Below are positions 43,331 to 51,391 of a stretch of 64,000 bases of DNA, one piece after another. Position 1 is the first letter of the stretch, and the number at the start of each line of letters is the position of its first letter. The position numbers and the translations under genes are program-made. The notes below the pieces were generated by a model. That model worked only from the letters and a program-made list of their open reading frames with translations, had not been told where the DNA came from and made no database searches. Origin of the DNA: CAZSDU01 sp963662525 (GTDB taxonomy: Bacteria; Bacteroidota; Bacteroidia; Bacteroidales; FEN-979). Location: positions 3,038,001-3,102,000 of the forward strand of contig OY759717.1 of assembly GCA_963662525.1 (NCBI GenBank), written 5' to 3'.

Positions 43331-45361
43331 TCATTGGAACCGCTCTAAAACGATGGCAGTCCTGTTTGTATTGTAGATTTTCAAATGATGACTTCGGTTT
43401 TCAGGTTCGAAAAGCGAAGTATAGGTAAGCGACTCATCTATTCTACCATGTCCGCCGAATTCATAATTATCGGAATTTAAGATAATCCTGTAGTCACCGG
43501 GTTCTGCAACCACGAAATCATAATCAGGGATTGAGTTGCCGACATGGAAATTGAAAACAAAAACCAGACTGTTTCTTTCAAAGATAAGGGTTTTATTCGA
43601 CTCATCAATATGAAGCAACTCACTGAATGGACTGGAAAAGAGTTTATTTTCTGTGACAAGTCTGAGCATTTTTTTATCAAAAGAGGCCAGGAGGTGAAAT
43701 CTCAGATCATGGTTTTCAAGCAGTGACCATTGTCGCCTGGCATAATGGTAACTCCAGTTGTTTCCTTCTCTTGGGAAGTCAATCCAGTCGGGGTGACCGA
43801 ACTCATTACCCATAAAATTAAGGTATGCCTGTCCTCCCAGGGCCAGGGTGACAAGACGAATCATTTTATGCAGGGCAATTCCCCGGTCGACGCCATAGCT
43901 TTGATCTTTTTTACTCATTTTAAAGTAGATTTCGCTTTGCATCAATCGGAAGGCAATAGTCTGATCACCGACCAAGGCCTGGTCATGGGATTCGCAATAG
44001 GCAACAGTACCTATACCAGGTAAACGGTTGGTCAGTACACTCCATAGTTCATGAATATCCCAATCTTCATCTTTCTTTTCTTTTAAAATTTTAATCCAGT
44101 AATCCGGAATTGCCATGGCTAAGCGGTAGTCGAATCCAAAGCCACCCTCCCTGACTGGTCTGCAAATCCCAGGCATACCACTAACATCTTCTGCAATTGT
44201 AACAGCCTGAGCCTGTATTTTATGAACCAGGGTATTTGCCAGTTGAAGATATGTCAGGGCATCCCATTCTACCCCTTGCTTGAAGTAGCCATCCAGATCC
44301 CAGGTTTCCCGGTATCCGTGATCGAAATACATCATTGAAGTGACTCCATCGAACCGGAAACCATCGAAATGATATTCCTGCATCCAGAATTTAATATTCG
44401 ATAAAAGGAATTGGATCACTTCCTTTTTTCCATAATTAAAACATTTGGAATCCCAATGCGGATGATTACCTCTTGGAGCCGGGTGAAAATACTGGTCATC
44501 TGAACCATCGAACTCATTTAATCCCTCCAGGGTGTTTTTGGCAGAATGGGAGTGAACCAGATCCATGATCACGGCGATTCCTTGTTCGTGTGCTTTTCTG
44601 ATGAGGTATTTCAGGTCTTCAGGGGTCCCAAAACGGGAAGATACAGCAAAAAAGTTAGTAACATGATAGCCAAAGGATCCGTAATAAGGATGCTCCGCAA
44701 TGGCCATCAATTGAATCGTATTATAACCTGAATTTTTAATATATGGAATGAGATAATCGGCGAATTCGAGAAATGAACCTACGGCTCCTTTTTCCTGGGC
44801 CATACCAACATGGCATTCATAGATCAGCAGTTCTTCAAGCTGCCCAATATTGAAACGATCGCCTTCCCAGTCAAATTTACGCGGAGGAGCCCAATGCTGT
44901 CCTGAGAAATCCAGACTGGCCGTGTCCTGAATGACCCGGTGGATATAAGCAGGTATTCGTTCATGCCAACCACGGTCAGAATGAACCATGACTTTAACTC
45001 TGCTCTGGTGAGTAAAAAGTTCACGATAATGCTGATCGTCCAGAAATATCTCCCATATCCCGTTTTTTTCACGTTTCATGCGATGGGAATATCTTTGCCA
45101 ATGATTAAAATCACCAAAAAGATAAAGATCCTGGGCATTTGGCGCCCATTCCCTGTATGTCCAACCTTTCCGTTTACGGTCATAATGAAAACCAAGATAC
45201 TGAAATGCATTGGCAAATTGAATCAAGCTCCCATGGGTAGATTCAATCTCCTGCAGGGTGTCCCTGTAGCGGTCATAACGGTCCTGGATTTCATTTTCGG
45301 CAGGTTCCAGCCAGGAGTCATTCCTGACCATGGCAAGCCTGAGTTTCTTCTTGATTTTCAT
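43331..45361 (-). CDS. glgB: 1,4-alpha-glucan (glycogen) branching enzyme, eukaryote-like GH13 type
   Basis: A 676-residue cytoplasmic enzyme. It opens with a short helical segment and a CBM48 domain (GWTYREWAPNAQDLYLFGDFN at about residues 65-85), then a GH13 barrel. Motifs are IYECHVGMAQ, DLVHSHSAKN (region I), DGFRFDGVTSM (nucleophile Asp), TIAEDVSGMPG (acid/base Glu) and CESHDQ (third Asp). LNFMGNEFGHPDWIDFPREG near residue 530 is typical of the GBE1/eukaryote-like branch rather than the 730-residue proteobacterial GlgB. It introduces alpha-1,6 branches into glycogen, so the cell stores carbon taken up by the neighbouring locus. It has a -7 box at 45391-45398 and is divergent from the hybrid kinase. 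Confidence 0.95.
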   Translation of the reverse strand: MKIKKKLRLAMVRNDSWLEPAENEIQDRYDRYRDTLQEIESTHGSLIQFANAFQYLGFHYDRKRKGWTYREWAPNAQDLYLFGDFNHWQRYSHRMKREKNGIWEIFLDDQHYRELFTHQSRVKVMVHSDRGWHERIPAYIHRVIQDTASLDFSGQHWAPPRKFDWEGDRFNIGQLEELLIYECHVGMAQEKGAVGSFLEFADYLIPYIKNSGYNTIQLMAIAEHPYYGSFGYHVTNFFAVSSRFGTPEDLKYLIRKAHEQGIAVIMDLVHSHSAKNTLEGLNEFDGSDDQYFHPAPRGNHPHWDSKCFNYGKKEVIQFLLSNIKFWMQEYHFDGFRFDGVTSMMYFDHGYRETWDLDGYFKQGVEWDALTYLQLANTLVHKIQAQAVTIAEDVSGMPGICRPVREGGFGFDYRLAMAIPDYWIKILKEKKDEDWDIHELWSVLTNRLPGIGTVAYCESHDQALVGDQTIAFRLMQSEIYFKMSKKDQSYGVDRGIALHKMIRLVTLALGGQAYLNFMGNEFGHPDWIDFPREGNNWSYHYARRQWSLLENHDLRFHLLASFDKKMLRLVTENKLFSSPFSELLHIDESNKTLIFERNSLVFVFNFHVGNSIPDYDFVVAEPGDYRIILNSDNYEFGGHGRIDESLTYTSLFEPENRSHHLKIYNTNRTAIVLERFQ

Positions 45362-45390
45362 TGGGCTGGTTTAGTGAGGAACCCTCTCTA

Positions 45391-45398
45391 CAAATATA
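45391..45398 (-). promoter_or_regulatory. candidate -7 box of glgB
   Basis: On the minus strand TATATTTG (45398-45391) matches TAnnTTTG, 30 nt upstream of the ATG at 45361. Confidence 0.4.
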
Positions 45399-45431
45399 AA
45401 TATAATAGTGGCTTAATCTTATTAACAATGT

Positions 45432-45468
45432 AATTGATTTTCTACTAATTTTGGAATTGATTTTCTAC
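45432..45468 (+). promoter_or_regulatory. direct repeat flanking a -7 box upstream of the hybrid kinase
   Basis: The 14-mer AATTGATTTTCTAC occurs twice (45432-45445 and 45455-45468), 23 bp apart. TAATTTTG (45446-45453), which matches TAnnTTTG, lies exactly between the copies, 27 nt before the ATG. A regulator site for this gene is possible. Confidence 0.4.
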
Positions 45469-45479
45469 GCATTTCATTT

Positions 45480-48400
45480 ATGAAAGGCAAACCATCCCGA
45501 TCCAGTACACCCTGGTTGCTGCTTATTTTATTTGCGATCATGAGTTTTTTCATACTCATCGCAGGTCATTTTTATTTACAAAAAGAAACAGCCGGCATGA
45601 AAGCAGAAAAGTATAAGTTTCTTTCAGCCATTTCTGCATTTAAAGTGAATGAAATCCAGCGATGGATAAATGAACGCCATGCCGAAGGTGTATTTTTTGC
45701 CTCCAGCCCTATATTTATTGAATTGGTTTGCAAAATGGCGATACATCCTGAAGATACTTTCATCAGGAAACAATTGGAAGGTTGGATATTGCCCATTAAA
45801 AAAAATCATGAATACACTGGCATCGCGGTTTTGGATTCCAAAGGACGAAAGTTGATTCAATTCTGTGATTCCCTTTGCTTCTTTTCAGATGATGAAATAA
45901 TTCCGCAAGTTACTGGCTTACAGAACCAGGCCTATATATTATCTGAATTGACCCGGGATACAAGTTCAGGGATCAATTACATCGATTTAATGGTGCCTTT
46001 GAAAAAAAAAGGCCGGAACATTGCCTTCGTTATCTTTCGTATTGATCCTGATAAATTTTTGTTCCCTCTCATTGCTTTCTGGCCCATCGAAAGTATTTCC
46101 GTTGAAAACCTCCTGGTCAGACCTGACAAGGTGGGTTATGTTTGCCTGAATAAAGAAATTACTCCTGTCGGTGAAATGATGAATGCAATTCCTTTAAACG
46201 GAACGCTGGCTATGCTGGAAACCAAAGATTATAGAGGAGTTGACGTCCTTGCTGATGTTAAACCTGTTCCTGGAACTTCATGGAAACTGATCTCGAAAAT
46301 TGATCTGAATGAAATTTCCAGGCCGGTTCAGAAAAGGGCATGGAATTTCATTATTTATCTGATAACCTTTTTGGCTGTTATCATTATTAGCGCACTATTG
46401 ATATGGAAGAATCAGCAGTTGCACTATTATCGCTCCCAATACGAATTACAGAGTCAAAGTGCCAAAGCTGAGGAGCGGATTCGCTTCATGAATGCTTTGC
46501 TTGAGGAGGTTAATGATGCGATCATCACGTTTGACAAGGATCTGATGATTCAAAGCTGGAATAAAGGTGCTGAAAAAATATATGGCTGGAAGGCAGAAGA
46601 AGTTGTCGGAAAATTCGGAGGAGGATCGCTTCGTGTTGATTTCCCAGGAGCCTCCAGGGAAATAATCTTTAATGCCCTGGAAAAAAAGGGATTCTGGAAG
46701 GGTGAAGTAATGCATAAACGGAAGGATGGCACAACGGCCTATTTGCTATGCTCCACCTCTCAGTTAAAGGACGAAGATGGGAATATCCTGGGTATTATAA
46801 GCATAAATAAAGATATCTCAGAAGTTGTTCAATCTGAGAAAGTCAAAAATGCCGTGTACCGGATCTCTGAACTTGCTCATGCTGCAAAAGATATTGATGA
46901 ATTGTATGCCTCCATTCATATCGTCATCGGGGAACTCATGGATGCCAGGAATCTATATATAGCCATGGTCGCCGACGACAATAGTTCTCTTGAATATCCC
47001 TATTTTGTTGATGAGCTGGACACGGTGCCTTCCAAAGGTCCGATGGGCAATGGCTTGACGGAATATGTACTCCGGACAGGGAAACCCATGCTGGCAAAAC
47101 CGGAAGACGTTCAGTATTTTGCAGATCGGGGAATCATTGAAATTGTCGGTACTCCATCCATCGACTGGCTGGGCATACCCCTTCATATCGAAAAAGAAAC
47201 AATCGGAGTGCTGGCTATCCAGAGCTATTCTCCGAAAATAAGATTCGGCGAAAGGGAAAAGGATATCCTGACCTTTGTTTCTGAACAGATAGCTCTTTCG
47301 ATTCAAAGGAAGAAAATTCAACAGGAACTGATAGAGGCCAAACAAAAGGCAGAGGTCTCAAGCAAACTCGCATCTTCTCTTCTTGCCAATATGAATCATG
47401 AACTTCGTACCCCAATGAATGGGATACTGGGATTTGCTGAAATTTTAATGAATGAGCTGAAAGAACCCGATTCTATTCAGAAAGCGGAAAATATCTTTCT
47501 TTCCGGGCGAAGGTTGATGGATACCCTTGATGCTATAATGGATCTATCGTTTCTTGAATCAGATAACATAACCCGGAAATTCAAACCGGTATCAGTGGCA
47601 AAAGCACTCAAATCAGTATTAATATCCTATGAGACTCCGATAAAACGGAAAGGTCTTTTTCTTGAACTTGAAGTCCCATCAGACATACAGATATTGGGTG
47701 ATGATCATTTGTTTTCACACTTGCTCAGAAATTTAATTGATAATGCTGTAAAATACACGGAAAATGGCGGGATCAAGATCGATGCACAGAAAATCCTGGT
47801 GAACGAGAAACCAATGATTTCCATTTCCATTAGTGATACGGGAATTGGCATCTCGGAAGAAAATCATGCCATAATATTTCATGCATTCCGCCAGGTGAGC
47901 GAAGGCTATGGCCGGCAATTTGAAGGAAGCGGTCTGGGTCTTTCCATTTCCAAAAAGATACTTACCCTGATGAACGGGACAATCAGCCTGAAAAGCAAGA
48001 TTGGAATAGGCTCTGTCTTTACTATTTCTATTCCTTCAGTTGCTGAATTGATCCGGGGGGAGGCTCCCTCCAGAGAAGCACCGAAGCCTGTTTTCAAAAC
48101 TGGATCAGGAAAACAACTCCCCGATGTATTGCTGGTGGAAGATAATATTATCAACCTTCAGTTACTGATGGTTTATATCAAGGATTTTTGTAATGTTTAT
48201 TCTGCCCTTGACGGGAAGTCCGCGATTGAGCTGTCACATCAGCATCAATTCGATGCTATTCTGATGGATATTAACCTGGGACCAGGAATGGATGGCATCC
48301 AGACTATGTTAGAAATCCGGAAACGCCCGGATTACACAAAAATTCCTATTATTGCCGTGACCGGTTATGCTTCAATCGGCGACAGAGACCGTTTATTAAC

Positions 48401-48485
48401 TATCGGATTTAATGAATACCTCCCGAAACCATTTGACCGGGAAAGAGTTTCCGACCTTGTCCAGGATCTTTTTTCAGGAACCTGA
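45480..48485 (+). CDS. hybrid sensor histidine kinase/response regulator (PAS-GAF-HisKA-HATPase-REC)
   Basis: A 1001-residue membrane sensor. Membrane helices at about 12-34 and 287-307 bracket a periplasmic sensing domain of the Cache type. Then come a PAS domain (about 340-455, SWNKGAEKIYGWKAEEVVGK) and a GAF domain (about 460-610). The HisKA phosphoacceptor His640 is in MNHELRTPMNG. HATPase_c has N box NLIDNAVKYTENG, DTGIGIS and GSGLGLSISKK. A C-terminal receiver (from about 880) has Asp930 in LMDINLG and the Lys in LPKPF. There is no DNA-binding domain, so it is not an HTCS regulator and a separate output protein must exist. It is divergent from glgB; any link to carbohydrate control is inference. 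Confidence 0.92.
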   Translation: MKGKPSRSSTPWLLLILFAIMSFFILIAGHFYLQKETAGMKAEKYKFLSAISAFKVNEIQRWINERHAEGVFFASSPIFIELVCKMAIHPEDTFIRKQLEGWILPIKKNHEYTGIAVLDSKGRKLIQFCDSLCFFSDDEIIPQVTGLQNQAYILSELTRDTSSGINYIDLMVPLKKKGRNIAFVIFRIDPDKFLFPLIAFWPIESISVENLLVRPDKVGYVCLNKEITPVGEMMNAIPLNGTLAMLETKDYRGVDVLADVKPVPGTSWKLISKIDLNEISRPVQKRAWNFIIYLITFLAVIIISALLIWKNQQLHYYRSQYELQSQSAKAEERIRFMNALLEEVNDAIITFDKDLMIQSWNKGAEKIYGWKAEEVVGKFGGGSLRVDFPGASREIIFNALEKKGFWKGEVMHKRKDGTTAYLLCSTSQLKDEDGNILGIISINKDISEVVQSEKVKNAVYRISELAHAAKDIDELYASIHIVIGELMDARNLYIAMVADDNSSLEYPYFVDELDTVPSKGPMGNGLTEYVLRTGKPMLAKPEDVQYFADRGIIEIVGTPSIDWLGIPLHIEKETIGVLAIQSYSPKIRFGEREKDILTFVSEQIALSIQRKKIQQELIEAKQKAEVSSKLASSLLANMNHELRTPMNGILGFAEILMNELKEPDSIQKAENIFLSGRRLMDTLDAIMDLSFLESDNITRKFKPVSVAKALKSVLISYETPIKRKGLFLELEVPSDIQILGDDHLFSHLLRNLIDNAVKYTENGGIKIDAQKILVNEKPMISISISDTGIGISEENHAIIFHAFRQVSEGYGRQFEGSGLGLSISKKILTLMNGTISLKSKIGIGSVFTISIPSVAELIRGEAPSREAPKPVFKTGSGKQLPDVLLVEDNIINLQLLMVYIKDFCNVYSALDGKSAIELSHQHQFDAILMDINLGPGMDGIQTMLEIRKRPDYTKIPIIAVTGYASIGDRDRLLTIGFNEYLPKPFDRERVSDLVQDLFSGT

Positions 48486-48758
48486 TGATGAAAAGATAAC
48501 AACTAGGGCAATGACGGTAATCACAATAGGCACTATTGCAAGTACTGTTTTACGGTCACGGGAAATATTGGCATTCATCATGTCAATTTGCCTCAAACAA
48601 CCTGTGTCACCGGGCTTGTATTGCAATGCTGCCTTATATTCCTCCCTTGCAGAACGAAAAAGATCAATCTTGATAAAGTGTGATGCTCTTTCCGTATGCT
48701 CCCTGAACTTCAATTCCTCGTGGGTGAGGTTTTCATTATGCACTTCGTGATGAGTCAT
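48474..48758 (-). CDS. small tail-anchored membrane protein of unknown function
   Basis: A 94-residue protein. A charged, helical N-terminal part (FREHTERASHFIKIDLFRSA, REEYKAALQYKPGD) looks like one TPR-like hairpin. It is followed by one C-terminal membrane helix (TVLAIVPIVITVIALVVIFS). A tail-anchored topology is likely. The gene lies 11 nt after the DUF3078 gene in an mscL-led run. Its 3' end overlaps the convergent kinase gene by 12 nt. No family recognised; the steady reading frame, the gene spacing and the clear topology support it as real. Confidence 0.7.
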   Translation of the reverse strand: MTHHEVHNENLTHEELKFREHTERASHFIKIDLFRSAREEYKAALQYKPGDTGCLRQIDMMNANISRDRKTVLAIVPIVITVIALVVIFSSSGS

Positions 48759-48769
48759 GGTTATCAGAT

Positions 48770-49711
48770 TTAATGAAATTTATATGAGATACCGACGCCA
48801 AGTAATTCTTTGAACTGTGTCCTCGGTCCTGCTTCGGAGGTGGAGGTTGTTTTAATCATCACATCATTATCATAAATTACCTGGGTGGAAATCGAGGTGG
48901 CAAGCCATTTGTTGACTTTCAGGGTGAGGAGGAGGCTCCAGTTTACATCAATATTGCCAAAATCTTTCAGGTAATCCGTAAAAAGTTCCAGGGTGGTTGA
49001 TAGATTGATGTTCTTGGCCAGGTCTTTGTTCAGGTCAGTCCTGAGATAGGGGCCGAATTCCCCCCGCATACTTTTCCCCTTATTCACGCCAAATGAGCCG
49101 GCATTGGCCAGTGCTGTATCAAGAACAAAGGTAAAACGGCCGGAGGCAGGCGATAAGTATAGATAAAACCATTTAACCGGAGCATAGGTGATGCCTATTC
49201 CGGCAATCAGGTAGCCAGGAGCCATGAATTTGGAAATCACGGTACTGTCGTCTGGATAATTATACCCTGCCGTGAATTGGGTTTTGAAATTTGCTAAAAA
49301 CGTCAGGTACCATTTCTTGTTTTTATGGATCTCAAATCCGTAGGCTGTGGTTAATTCAATTTTATCATTGTTTTTTGTATAACGGGCATCTTTTCCGGTA
49401 CCCAGAAATTGAAATCCATAACCCAAATCGATGGTGTTCCCCCAGGCATGCTTGCCTTTCTTGTAATTGGCCTTAACATTTAAAAATGCATTAATCCCGA
49501 TAGAATTTTCTCCTCCGGCTGCCCAATTTGAGAATGCAGCCTGGGAAATAGCCAGATTTCCGCTTCCGCTGATATACCAGGGCGATTTAGCAGTATCTGC
49601 CGGAGCTCCGGCAATGGCTTCCTCTTTTGCTTTAGCTACTTTCTGAATATCCTGGGCGAAAACAGAAACAGAAAAAATGAATGATAACAATATAAAAGTA
49701 TATTTCTTCAT
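48770..49711 (-). CDS. DUF3078 outer-membrane beta-barrel protein
   Basis: A 313-residue exported protein. The signal peptide ends near VFAQ. The pattern WYISGSGNLAISQAAFSNWA with AGGENSIGINAFLNVKANYK is the hallmark of DUF3078. Alternating Tyr/Phe/Asn-rich strands up to the C-terminal LLGVGISYKFH support an outer-membrane barrel. The function of the family is not known. It lies 27 nt after mscL and 11 nt before the small membrane protein, probably one transcript from the promoter at 50190-50220. Confidence 0.85.
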   Translation of the reverse strand: MKKYTFILLSFIFSVSVFAQDIQKVAKAKEEAIAGAPADTAKSPWYISGSGNLAISQAAFSNWAAGGENSIGINAFLNVKANYKKGKHAWGNTIDLGYGFQFLGTGKDARYTKNNDKIELTTAYGFEIHKNKKWYLTFLANFKTQFTAGYNYPDDSTVISKFMAPGYLIAGIGITYAPVKWFYLYLSPASGRFTFVLDTALANAGSFGVNKGKSMRGEFGPYLRTDLNKDLAKNINLSTTLELFTDYLKDFGNIDVNWSLLLTLKVNKWLATSISTQVIYDNDVMIKTTSTSEAGPRTQFKELLGVGISYKFH

Positions 49712-49738
49712 AGGATGATGCTTTATTAGATTATTTGT

Positions 49739-50167
49739 TTATTCCACGTTCTTTTTCAGGAGATCCCTTATTTCCGTGAGCAATTCCTGGTCTTTGGTCG
49801 GAGGAGGATCAGGTGTTACAGCCTCTGCCTCTTTTTTCTTGCTCAGTTTATTCATACCCTTGATCAGCATAAAGATGGCAAAAGCAACGATCATGAAATC
49901 AACAATAGTCTGAATAAAATTACCGATTTTTAGGCTGACTGCTTCTTTCACAACTTTTCCCGTGGCATCCATTTCTGGGCCTCTCATGATGATGGCAATA
50001 TCTTTGAAATCGATACCGCCTACAAGCAGACCTATGGGTGGCATGATGACATCGCTGACAAGGGAAGAAATGATTTTTCCGAAAGCAGCACCGATAATGA
50101 TACCGACTGCCAGGTCAATCACATTGCCACGCATGGCAAATTCCTTAAACTCTTTAAAAATTTTCAT
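49739..50167 (-). CDS. mscL: large-conductance mechanosensitive channel MscL
   Basis: A 142-residue protein of standard MscL length. FKEFAMRGNVIDLAVGIIIG is the signature first helix. SSLVSDVIMPPIGLLVGGIDF follows, then a periplasmic loop and the second helix (IVDFMIVAFAIFMLIKGMNK). A cytoplasmic helical bundle ends the protein (KDQELLTEIRDLLKKN). The homopentamer opens under membrane tension to release solutes during hypo-osmotic shock. It is the first gene of a three-gene run and has a well-matched promoter. Confidence 0.97.
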   Translation of the reverse strand: MKIFKEFKEFAMRGNVIDLAVGIIIGAAFGKIISSLVSDVIMPPIGLLVGGIDFKDIAIIMRGPEMDATGKVVKEAVSLKIGNFIQTIVDFMIVAFAIFMLIKGMNKLSKKKEAEAVTPDPPPTKDQELLTEIRDLLKKNVE

Positions 50168-50189
50168 ATTAAAGTGTTTTATTAGCAGG

Positions 50190-50220
50190 CAAAAATATAA
50201 ATATTACCGAAATAAGCAAA
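50190..50220 (-). promoter_or_regulatory. Bacteroidota promoter of mscL
   Basis: On the minus strand TTTG (50220-50217), a 19-nt spacer, then TATTTTTG (50197-50190). Both elements match the consensus with correct spacing, 23 nt before the ATG at 50167. Confidence 0.6.
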
Positions 50221-50279
50221 AAGATTGAAATCATGAAGGATTTTAAAAAATGCTATATTTACAATCAAAAATTACATCC

Positions 50280-51293
50280 ATGAAAAAATTTAATTTTCTA
50301 CAGACTGTTTTAATAGTACCGATAATTCTTATTTCTGTTTTTTTTCAGTTTGCTTGCAGCAAGAAAATCGATGTACAAAAAATTCCGACTGTTACAACAA
50401 ATGTTATAACAGGTATTACTGAAAGCACTGCCATATCCGGCGGAAATATTACTTCTGATGGTGGTGCATCTATAATGAGTAGGGGAGTCTGCTGGGGTAC
50501 TATTCAAGATCCAGATACTTCCTCTTATCATACAAGTGACGGAACCGGAACTGGTGAGTTTGTGAGTAATCTAATTGATCTTTCTCCAAGCACTAGTTAT
50601 TATATACGTGCTTATGCCATGAATACCGCTGGAATCGCTTATGGTCCAGCATTGACTTTTTCGACCCTGGCTCCACAGTTTACTTGTGGAAACCCGATTA
50701 CTTTTGATGGAAAATTATACCATACGGTGCTAATTAATGAACAATGCTGGTTTCGGGAAAACCTTAATGTCGGGACTCGCATTAATGGCAGTACAAATCA
50801 AACCGATAATGGAATTCTTGAAAAACATTGTTACAATGACGAGGAAATTAATTGTGATTTCTATGGTGGTCTTTACCAATGGAATGAAATGATGCAATAT
50901 TCCAGCACTCATGCTCAAGGAATATGTCCGGTTGGCTGGCATATACCAACTGACCTGGACTGGGTTGCACTTTCCGAATCCCTTGGAGGAGATAGTCTTT
51001 CCGGTGGAGAACTGAAGATGACAGGATCAGATTTTTGGGCCTTGCCCAATACAGGTGCCACAAATAACAGTGGGTTTTCTGCCGTTGCAGCAGGAAATCA
51101 TAGTCTTGAAGGTTTTAACTATCTTATGCAATATGCTTTTTTATGGTCTTCTTCATTAGATAATTCTCTTTCTTCCTATGCATGGAGTCGTTCACTTTAC
51201 TATACGAGCAGAGAAACATACCGGGGTGTTGGATATACAGAGAATAGCTTCTCAGTGCGTTGCATGAAGGATATTCTGCCCAAAGGCAAATGA
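50280..51293 (+). CDS. FISUMP-domain lipoprotein
   Basis: A 337-residue lipoprotein. The ATG at 50280 gives a proper signal with lipobox FQFAC (Cys26); an in-frame ATG at 50250 would add ten residues. A fibronectin type III-like domain (VTTNVITGITESTAISGG ... SPSTSYYIRAYAMNTAGI) is followed by a Fibrobacter succinogenes major paralogous domain. Its markers are LINEQCWFRENLNVGTRI, DFYGGLYQWNEMMQY, GICPVGWHIPTDLDW and NSFSVRCMKD. Such proteins are surface-exposed and often strain-variable; their role is not established, adhesion being the usual guess. It ends 40 nt before a strong bidirectional terminator. Confidence 0.85.
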   Translation: MKKFNFLQTVLIVPIILISVFFQFACSKKIDVQKIPTVTTNVITGITESTAISGGNITSDGGASIMSRGVCWGTIQDPDTSSYHTSDGTGTGEFVSNLIDLSPSTSYYIRAYAMNTAGIAYGPALTFSTLAPQFTCGNPITFDGKLYHTVLINEQCWFRENLNVGTRINGSTNQTDNGILEKHCYNDEEINCDFYGGLYQWNEMMQYSSTHAQGICPVGWHIPTDLDWVALSESLGGDSLSGGELKMTGSDFWALPNTGATNNSGFSAVAAGNHSLEGFNYLMQYAFLWSSSLDNSLSSYAWSRSLYYTSRETYRGVGYTENSFSVRCMKDILPKGK

Positions 51294-51332
51294 AAGGTAT
51301 TTATCTCTTGTGTTTTTCTGTTACAGAGGAAA

Positions 51333-51378
51333 AAAGAGAAGAGGGTGTCTCAAATTTTTGAGACACCCTCTTCTCTTT
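51333..51378. terminator. bidirectional intrinsic terminator
   Basis: A 22-bp perfect inverted repeat with a 2-nt spacer: AGAAGAGGGTGTCTCAAA, TT, TTTGAGACACCCTCTTCT. A and T runs flank it on both sides. It lies between the convergent FISUMP gene and the repetitive T9SS gene and can serve both. Confidence 0.85.
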
Positions 51379-51391
51379 AATTAAAAAAAAT

